A DNA stretch of 8,010 nt, taken from contig USKC01000135.1 of assembly GCA_900555195.1 (NCBI GenBank), positions 1 through 8,010 on the forward strand, read 5' to 3'. Shown in pieces: positions 1 through 4,287 of this stretch. The position numbers and the translations under genes are program-made. The stretch's first letter is position 1, and the number at the start of each line of letters is the position of its first letter. The notes beneath the pieces were generated by a model. The model searched no databases. It was not told the origin of the DNA and worked only from the letters and a program-made list of their open reading frames with translations. The stretch comes from an uncultured Lachnospiraceae bacterium. Its GTDB lineage: Bacteria; Bacillota; Clostridia; Lachnospirales; Lachnospiraceae.

Positions 1-42
1 CGCTATACCTTTGAAAAGGACCAGGGACCAGAGCTGGATTAG
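1..42 (+). CDS. Possible C-terminal end of a rightward gene, cut by the window edge
   Basis: The first frame is open from base 1 and ends at a TAG at 40-42, giving a 13-residue tail (RYTFEKDQGPELD). The tail is charged and hydrophilic, as many cytoplasmic C-termini are, but it is too short to identify. A second frame stays open to 58, so the choice of frame is not secure. Support is indirect: a long hairpin (95-136) lies downstream and its two wobble pairs suit RNA made from this strand. A perfect 7-bp tandem repeat (GGACCAG twice, 18-31) lies inside. It would be convergent with the iron-sulfur gene at 191-955. Confidence 0.3.
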   Translation, partial: RYTFEKDQGPELD

Positions 43-94
43 AAAATATAATCCTTAAATAAGAGACAGGCAAGAATTTTCGCTTACAAACGAT

Positions 95-136
95 GGGGGT
101 GTTGCAAAACTAGCTAATGCTAGTTGCGACACTCCC
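95..136 (+). repeat. Long imperfect inverted repeat (hairpin) between convergent genes; possible terminator
   Basis: Bases 95-105 pair with 126-136 and 108-114 pair with 119-125. This gives an 18-bp stem with a two-base bulge (106-107) and a TAAT loop. The two non-Watson-Crick pairs (98/133 and 103/128) are G-U in RNA from the plus strand but C-A mismatches in RNA from the minus strand, so the structure favours rightward transcription. Neither side has a proper U-tract (TTGCCATTTAT on the right), so an intrinsic terminator is only a possibility. It could instead be a dispersed intergenic palindrome. The rest of 43-190 shows only a weak 6-bp inverted repeat (36-41/49-54) across the putative stop codon. 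Confidence 0.55.
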
Positions 137-190
137 TTGCCATTTATGAGCTGTCCATTACAAATCGGTTTTCCTCAGGCATATTTATTA

Positions 191-955
191 TTACCGCACC
201 AGGCTGCCATCCGTCCTCACCGTCACAACCTGCCACGGTATGAACTTCCCGCTGGCCTGGAGTGCGCGTTTCGCTGCATTTTCAATACCGCCGCAGCATG
301 GAACCTCCATGCGGACAATGGTGACGGAACGGATATCATTGTTGCGCAGGATCTGTTCCAGCTTCTCCGCATAATCTCCCTCATCCAGTTTGGGACAGCC
401 GATCAGCGTAATCTTCCCCCGGATGAAATCCTGATGGAAGCTGCCGTAGGCATAGGCCGTACAATCCGCCGCGATCAGAAGGTGGGCGCCGTCAAAATAC
501 GGAGCCTTGACCGGCACAAGCTTGATCTGGACGGGCCACTGCTGAAGCCAGGAAGCGGCCGCCCGGCCCGTATCCTCCCTGGGTTCCTCCTGTGCCTTTC
601 TGTCAATCTTTCGCTCCATGCTCCCAGGGCAGCCCCGGAAAGCCGCCCCTTCCCTCCGTTCCTGCCCTTCGGCCGAAGTGATGGTCTGTGCGGAAGAAAC
701 CTGTCCGGAACGTTCTTTGTTCCTCTTATTTTCTTCCACTGCCGCTTCATCATAAGCGGCGGCCTCCCTTTCCACAAAAGAGATGGCCCCCACCGGACAG
801 GCGGGCAGACAGTCTCCCAAACCGTCACAATAATCGTCCCGCAGCAGCCTTGCCTTGCCGTCCACCATTCCAATCGCTCCCTCATGGCAGGCAGCCGCAC
901 ACAGGCCACATCCGTTACATCTTTCTTCATTGATCTCAATCACTCTGCGTATCAT
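191..955 (-). CDS. 4Fe-4S dicluster-type ferredoxin protein with C-terminal cysteine domain
   Basis: A 254-aa cytoplasmic iron-sulfur protein, probably an electron carrier or redox partner; its exact substrate is unknown. Residues 1-60 form a bacterial ferredoxin module. The first motif is complete (CNGCGLCAAAC, Cys13/16/19/23). The second reads CDGLGDCLPACP (Cys43/49/53) with Leu46 where the second cysteine would normally be, so one cluster has only three obvious cysteine ligands. Residues about 62-135 are a charged, low-complexity linker containing a GCPGS motif (Cys109). Residues about 140-254 form an alpha/beta-looking domain with ADC (Cys164), IGCPKLD (Cys187) and MEVPCCGG (Cys220/221), which I recall as conserved in clostridial relatives. 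The ATG is preceded by AGGAG (962-966) with a 6-nt spacer. The gene is divergent from a Crp/Fnr regulator and sits behind a palindrome-controlled promoter. From memory, such pairs often lie near hybrid-cluster-protein (hcp) genes in Clostridia, but none is in this window. Confidence 0.9.
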   Translation of the reverse strand: MIRRVIEINEERCNGCGLCAAACHEGAIGMVDGKARLLRDDYCDGLGDCLPACPVGAISFVEREAAAYDEAAVEENKRNKERSGQVSSAQTITSAEGQERREGAAFRGCPGSMERKIDRKAQEEPREDTGRAAASWLQQWPVQIKLVPVKAPYFDGAHLLIAADCTAYAYGSFHQDFIRGKITLIGCPKLDEGDYAEKLEQILRNNDIRSVTIVRMEVPCCGGIENAAKRALQASGKFIPWQVVTVRTDGSLVR

Positions 956-1088
956 TCTTTTCTCCTATCTGCGCGCCTTCGCGCGCGGCAACATATGGAA
1001 GAGGGAAAGCGCCTGCTGCCGGTTCGTTTTCACATGCCTGTGCAGGGAACATACGGCCCTGCCCGAAACGGCAGCAAATACGTTTCAC
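936..1088 (-). CDS. Candidate 50-aa leader peptide or small protein upstream of the iron-sulfur gene
   Basis: A GTG-started frame (GTG at 1088-1086) with a strong ribosome binding site (GGAGGTG, 1098-1092, 5 nt between GGAGG and GTG). It encodes 50 residues starting MKRICCRFGQG and ends at a TGA (938-936) inside the iron-sulfur gene, overlapping it by 20 bases in another frame. The start lies about 36 nt downstream of the predicted transcription start, so it would be the first frame ribosomes meet. The product has three cysteines (two adjacent near the N-terminus), no membrane segment, and resembles nothing I know. It may be a regulatory upstream ORF whose translation affects the iron-sulfur gene. 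It may also be fortuitous, because the leader is GC-rich and short open frames are common. Confidence 0.3.
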   Translation of the reverse strand: MKRICCRFGQGRMFPAQACENEPAAGAFPLPYVAAREGAQIGEKNDTQSD

Positions 1089-1124
1089 TCACACCTCCGC
1101 CATTTGCATGTCTATTGACGTTTC
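956..1124 (-). promoter_or_regulatory. Structured 5' leader of the iron-sulfur gene
   Basis: The predicted leader of about 169 nt contains several inverted repeats: an 8-bp outer stem (1014-1021 with 1069-1076), an inner 6-bp hairpin (1042-1047 with 1057-1062), and an alternative 5-bp hairpin (1059-1063 with 1070-1074) that competes with both. Next to the ribosome binding site is a compact GC hairpin, GCGCGC-GAAG-GCGCGC in the transcript (986-971), ending 4 nt before AGGAG (966-962). The competing pairings recall attenuation or translational-control leaders, and a candidate upstream ORF runs through the region. It matches no riboswitch class I recognise. Regulation is an inference; the pairings are read directly. 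Confidence 0.4.
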
Positions 1125-1130
1125 GTGAAG

Positions 1131-1159
1131 AGTATACTAAGATCAGAATGGATTGTATG
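1131..1159 (-). promoter_or_regulatory. Predicted activator-dependent promoter of the iron-sulfur gene
   Basis: On the minus strand a good -10 hexamer TATACT (1136-1131) has a poor -35 (CATACA, 1159-1154) at 17-bp spacing. Taking the hexamer as -12 to -7 places the start near 1124. The centre of the 18-bp palindrome (1165.5) then falls at -41.5, the standard class II site for Crp/Fnr activators. A weak -35 together with an operator at -41.5 suggests the promoter needs the divergently encoded regulator. Confidence 0.55.
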
Positions 1160-1174
1160 TTGTTTTAACAACAT
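1157..1174. promoter_or_regulatory. Perfect 18-bp palindrome, predicted Crp/Fnr-family operator
   Basis: The sequence ATGTTGTTTTAACAACAT consists of perfect 8-bp arms around a two-base TT centre. It lies between a Crp/Fnr regulator gene and its divergent neighbour, where an autoregulated operator is expected, and its length and symmetry suit a dimeric helix-turn-helix protein. It is centred at -41.5 of the predicted leftward promoter and covers the -35 candidate of the rightward one. No second copy was noticed in the window. The link to this particular regulator is inferred from position. Confidence 0.65.
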
Positions 1175-1192
1175 TTTTATCCTTTTTATTTT
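1165..1192 (+). promoter_or_regulatory. Candidate promoter of the Crp/Fnr regulator gene
   Basis: TTAACA (1165-1170, five of six matches to the -35 consensus) lies 16 bp before TATTTT (1187-1192, four of six matches to the -10 consensus), giving a start near 1199. The -35 lies within the palindrome at 1157-1174, so a bound regulator would block it, consistent with autorepression. The -10 is weak and the flanking T-rich sequence allows other choices. Confidence 0.35.
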
Positions 1193-1206
1193 TGAAACAA
1201 AGGGTT

Positions 1207-1225
1207 CAGCAGACTGGCTCTGCTG
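1207..1225 (+). repeat. Small perfect hairpin in the regulator's leader
   Basis: CAGCAGA (1207-1213) and TCTGCTG (1219-1225) form a perfect 7-bp stem with a 5-base loop. The hairpin sits in the predicted 55-nt leader of the Crp/Fnr gene and ends 15 nt before its ribosome binding site (AGGA, 1241-1244). No U-tract follows, so it is not a terminator. It could be a transcript-stabilising stem or a second protein-binding site. Confidence 0.4.
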
Positions 1226-1253
1226 TTTAATACATGAGAAAGGAATGCTGAAA

Positions 1254-1955
1254 ATGCCCATCAATCGCAGAATTGCCGAAGAAGATTTGTATTTTCTAAA
1301 AAAGACAGCCCTGTTCCACGGAATAGAAGCGGAAAGGATACCCGCAGTTCTCTCCGCCCTCAACGCCGGGATCAAACGCTACGCCAAAGGCGAACGGATC
1401 TATCGCGCCGGAGAACGAGCCGTTTATATGGGGTTGGTGTTGTCCGGCCAGGTTGCCGTTGAAGTCCTGGACGTATGGGGTAACAGAAGCATGCTGGACA
1501 GTGTGGGGCCGGGTAAGGTCTTCGCAGAAACCTATGCCTGCCTTCCCGAAGAACCTCTCATGGTGGATGTGACCGCTTCTTCGGAGGCTTCCATCCTGTT
1601 TCTCTCTGCAGAAGCGATCCTCTCTTCAGGCCGGGAAGCCTCAGGGCAAATCCTGTTGCGCAACCTGCTCTCGATTTCCTCCCGCAAGAACCTGAACCTC
1701 TCCAGGAAAATTTTCCATACAGCCCCCAAGTCGATCAGGGCCCGCCTCCTGTCCTATCTGTCTTTTCAGGCATTATCCGCAGGCAGCCGTACCTTCACCA
1801 TCCCCTATAACCGCCAGCAGCTGGCGGATTATCTGGGTGTGGACCGCAGCGCCCTGTCTGCGGAACTTGGGAAGATGCAGAGGGAAGGGCTCCTTGAGAC
1901 TCAAAAAAGCCGCTTCCGTCTCTTCTGTGACCTTCCGGATTCCGGACAGGTATAA
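1254..1955 (+). CDS. Crp/Fnr-family transcriptional regulator
   Basis: A 233-aa cytoplasmic DNA-binding regulator. Residues about 15-125 fit a cyclic-nucleotide-binding-like beta-barrel (for example KGERIYRAGE, LVLSGQVAVEVLD, GPGKVFAE). Residues about 125-158 fit the dimerisation helix. Residues about 159-233 form the winged helix-turn-helix, with TIPYNRQQLADYLGVDRSAL and a recognition helix near VDRSALSAELGKMQ, typical of clostridial members. It has only two cysteines (Cys96, Cys225), so it lacks the four-cysteine cluster of FNR. The barrel also shows no clear cAMP-binding arginine/glutamate cassette, so the signal is unknown. The frame is open back to an ATG at 1125, but 1254 is chosen because AAAGGA lies about 9 nt upstream and the length then fits the family; an ATG at 1245 directly abuts the binding site. 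It is divergent from the iron-sulfur gene and probably controls it and itself through the palindrome at 1157-1174. Confidence 0.92.
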   Translation: MPINRRIAEEDLYFLKKTALFHGIEAERIPAVLSALNAGIKRYAKGERIYRAGERAVYMGLVLSGQVAVEVLDVWGNRSMLDSVGPGKVFAETYACLPEEPLMVDVTASSEASILFLSAEAILSSGREASGQILLRNLLSISSRKNLNLSRKIFHTAPKSIRARLLSYLSFQALSAGSRTFTIPYNRQQLADYLGVDRSALSAELGKMQREGLLETQKSRFRLFCDLPDSGQV

Positions 1956-2073
1956 GATAAAACAGTTCAGGAATTTGGTGCTCCGGGATCAAGCAGCCAG
2001 GACATTGAATGCTCTGGGGCAAAACCAGCGATCGGCCGGCGCATCGGCAGCCAAATATGCCCCGATAACGGCT
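1956..2073. other. Convergent intergenic region without a clear terminator
   Basis: This 118-bp gap separates the ends of the Crp/Fnr gene and the leftward three-gene operon. Two weak inverted repeats are present: an interrupted one at 1997-2017 with internal mismatches, and a distant 6-bp pair GGGGCA (2016-2021) with TGCCCC (2058-2063). Neither is followed by a T-run on either strand. Termination may depend on another mechanism or occur inside the opposing genes. Confidence 0.4.
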
Positions 2074-2907
2074 TTATTGCGCCACATAATCCCGGTACGC
2101 GTCCTTCAGGCGTTCCGTCTCCTCTTCCATCAGCCTGGAGCATTCCGCCTCTTCCCCCGCGAAAAAAGCGCTCCGGATGGACGCCAGGACGGATTCATTG
2201 CGCACATCTGTCCATTGCTGCTTCCGTTCCGCCACCTGATTCTCCAATTCCAGCGATGCATCATAATATGTCTCATTTTCCGTCAGATATTCCAGATATT
2301 CTGCCTCACTCATATACATCCGTCTGGCTGCCAGGAGGCAGCGCAGGCTTGCTGCCTCTGCGTTCAGACGATAGGCCTGTTCAAAGGATGCGGCCGCCTT
2401 CTCAAACAGAAACAACCCGGCCTGTGCCGAACCCAGGTTATGATAAATCCTGTCACGAAGGGATGGAAGCAGCTCCTCTTCCCGGGAAAGGAGCCCGAGA
2501 TACTCCCGGATCGCCAGCGCATAGCGGCGGCCCGCAAGGAAATAGTCAGCCCTGGCCTTCTGCTTCTCCACCATGCTTACACCCGCGCTGGCCTGAAGCA
2601 GACGCTTCAGCTTCGCGGTCTCTTTCTCGTCATAATACCCTGTATAATCCAGGATCAGGGTCACCAGTTCCTCCACCTTCGCTTTTCCCTTCACCATGGC
2701 CCGGAATCTGGCGGCCAATTCCGGCAGGGCACATTCTTTTTCCAGCCAGTCGGCAAGCCCCTTTCCCAGAACCGCTTCATCCAGAAGCCAGGCGTTCTCT
2801 TTCAGGAAATAACAAAGTTCCTCCACGCAGAACACGCGGGTGCGCGCCTTTTCAAAGGTATACGGCGTTCTGGCATACTGTCCCAGACACAGATTCACTC
2901 TGCTCAA
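2074..2907 (-). CDS. TPR-like helical protein of unknown function, third gene of the operon
   Basis: A 277-aa, all-helical, cytoplasmic-looking protein with no signal peptide or membrane segment. The N-terminal part (about 14-95) has motifs that I recall in Lachnospiraceae hypothetical proteins next to DUF5716/DUF5717 genes (PYTFEKARTRVFCVEELCYF, then ADWLEKE). Residues about 115-185 look like two TPR units (ADYFLAGRRYALAIREYLGL and YHNLGSAQAGLFLFEKAAAS). The C-terminal part (about 200-277) is rich in Glu, Lys and Arg and may be coiled coil. The chosen start is TTG (2907-2905), whose TTGA overlaps the TGA of the upstream gene. AGGAGG (2923-2918) lies 10 nt before it; a GTG three codons later would be 19 nt away. 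The overlap implies translational coupling with the Hsp70-like protein, and TPR proteins often act as adaptors, so a partner role is plausible but unproven. Confidence 0.85.
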   Translation of the reverse strand: MSRVNLCLGQYARTPYTFEKARTRVFCVEELCYFLKENAWLLDEAVLGKGLADWLEKECALPELAARFRAMVKGKAKVEELVTLILDYTGYYDEKETAKLKRLLQASAGVSMVEKQKARADYFLAGRRYALAIREYLGLLSREEELLPSLRDRIYHNLGSAQAGLFLFEKAAASFEQAYRLNAEAASLRCLLAARRMYMSEAEYLEYLTENETYYDASLELENQVAERKQQWTDVRNESVLASIRSAFFAGEEAECSRLMEEETERLKDAYRDYVAQ

Positions 2908-4262
2908 CCGTCCTTTTCCTCCTTTCTGCCCCCTGCCCCCAAGCGGAGGGTCTCCTCCCAGACCTTGGTGGAGGCTGGAAACAGTTCTCCGAATCCCTTA
3001 TCCTCCATCCGCAGTTTGATCGTTTCCGCATCCGTACAGGTCACAATCAAATGGATTCGGGTTGTCCGGGGCGGTCTTTCCGGCACGCCGTCCAGGGTCA
3101 CGATCACTTCCTTCACCCCCCTGGCATTCAGCGGCACAAGCCGCAGGGAAAAAGACCGATCCGCATCCAGCAGGAAATCGCATTCCCCTCTGGCATCATA
3201 CCAGTTGACTCCCGCATCCAACAGCGCATAATAGGCGCTTTCTCTCTGCCGCATCACTTCCAGCCCCACGTTCACCTTCAGCATATCGCTTCCCAGGTAG
3301 ACGTATTCTTTTGCCAATTTCACCGCTTCCAGCGCCTGTCCGGAGGGCGAGGGACATTTTGCCATTCCCCCGTAACAGGCCCCCTTGCTGTAAAGATTAT
3401 TGCCGCGGAATACCCTTCTGCCTGCGCACAGGACGCTGAGGGCGCTCTGATACCAGTTTCCGTCAAAAACGTCTCCGATCAGATAGATGGTGTCGACGAT
3501 TCTTCCCGCGCACAGTTTCCTTGCAAGGGCTGCGAACTGTTCATCCAGCCGGCCGCTTTCCTCTTCGTTCCACTGTTCACAGTCTCCCTCCGGTTTTGCC
3601 ACCTCTTCCCATTCCTGCTCCCGGACGGTCACTGTGACAGGCTTCGTATTTCTGTTCACTGAAAACAGCAGCGTCTTCAGGCAGTGAGGGCCAAACGCAA
3701 AGATCATGCACTGGTGTCTCCACAGTTCCTCCGGCTGGTTGATATTATAGAAAAAAAAGCTCTCGGCCCTGCTCATGCAGGACACCTTCTCCTCCGGCAG
3801 CCCCAGAAGCATCGCCAGGCGTCCGGTCAGTTTCAGCACAGACTTATCCACCCTGTCCAATGTGAGCATAAGCATGGCCGCCCGCTCCAGATTCACAGAA
3901 CCTCCAAGCAAAGAAAGGCTCCTTTTCACAAACAGGGCGAGCAGAACGGCCCCCTCATAGGTCTGTCCGTCCACCTCAACGCTCTCCTCCGCCAGCGCGC
4001 GGGACAGCAGATGTTCCACCAGAATGCCCTCCTTCTGCGCGGCCGCCTTCTGCGCCTCCTTGCCATACACCCAGACATCTCTGTCCGTTTTCCGGCAGAG
4101 AACGGCAGGGATCATGTATTCTTCCCTTCCCACCACCTGGGAAAGGGTCTCCGGCTTCTTGGTTCCCGGCATCCAATAGCTGATCTGGGCAAACGCATCA
4201 CTGATATCCAGCCCGATAACCCCACCCTGTCCGTTTTTTCGCTCCATGCCGTTTAAGAACAT
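2904..4262 (-). CDS. Hsp70/actin-fold (ASKHA) family protein, DUF5716-like
   Basis: A 452-aa cytoplasmic protein with a divergent DnaK-like fold; function unknown. The phosphate-1 strand is visible as GLDISDAFAQIS (17-28), and an Hsp70-like PAVLCRKT...VYGKEA segment follows (52-70). The region that normally carries the phosphate-2 DLGGGT loop reads MIFAFGPHCLKTLLF (186-200), without the aspartate or glycine cluster. The adenosine-side motif is strong: YLIGDVFDGNWY (260-271), then VFRGNNLYSKGACYGG (284-299), matching the Hsp70 pattern before the last nucleotide-binding helix. Residues about 365-440 form a beta-rich C-terminal domain in place of the usual substrate-binding domain (TLDGVPERPPRTTRIHLIV, then DKGFGELFP). 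At 452 aa it is shorter than DnaK (about 610 aa). The ATG at 4262 has GGGAGG (4278-4273) 10 nt upstream. It lies 25 bp after the DUF5717-like gene and overlaps the TPR gene by 4 bases. The DUF5716 name is from memory. Confidence 0.85.
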   Translation of the reverse strand: MFLNGMERKNGQGGVIGLDISDAFAQISYWMPGTKKPETLSQVVGREEYMIPAVLCRKTDRDVWVYGKEAQKAAAQKEGILVEHLLSRALAEESVEVDGQTYEGAVLLALFVKRSLSLLGGSVNLERAAMLMLTLDRVDKSVLKLTGRLAMLLGLPEEKVSCMSRAESFFFYNINQPEELWRHQCMIFAFGPHCLKTLLFSVNRNTKPVTVTVREQEWEEVAKPEGDCEQWNEEESGRLDEQFAALARKLCAGRIVDTIYLIGDVFDGNWYQSALSVLCAGRRVFRGNNLYSKGACYGGMAKCPSPSGQALEAVKLAKEYVYLGSDMLKVNVGLEVMRQRESAYYALLDAGVNWYDARGECDFLLDADRSFSLRLVPLNARGVKEVIVTLDGVPERPPRTTRIHLIVTCTDAETIKLRMEDKGFGELFPASTKVWEETLRLGAGGRKEEKDG

Positions 4263-4287
4263 CTCTCCCTCGCCTCCCGTCTTGCCA

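Noticed and set aside
36..54. A 6-bp inverted repeat (GGATTA/TAATCC) as a terminator of the left-edge gene
   Set aside because: The stem is short and AT-rich, spans the putative stop codon and is followed by only two T residues.
137..1168. A 343-codon rightward open frame across the iron-sulfur gene
   Set aside because: The opposite strand carries unmistakable ferredoxin motifs with a proper ribosome binding site; this frame has neither domain nor binding site and runs through the promoter region.
1125..1253. A 43-codon N-terminal extension of the Crp/Fnr regulator
   Set aside because: It would place coding sequence over the palindrome and promoter elements, has no ribosome binding site, and exceeds the usual family length.
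1997..2063. Weak inverted repeats between the convergent genes as a bidirectional terminator
   Set aside because: The stems are short or mismatched and no T-run follows on either strand.
1837..3662. Two long overlapping rightward open frames (464 and 468 codons) opposite the TPR and Hsp70-like genes
   Set aside because: They lie antisense to well-supported genes, overlap each other in different frames, lack ribosome binding sites and recognisable domains, and have the Pro/Ser/His/Gln-rich composition of antisense frames.
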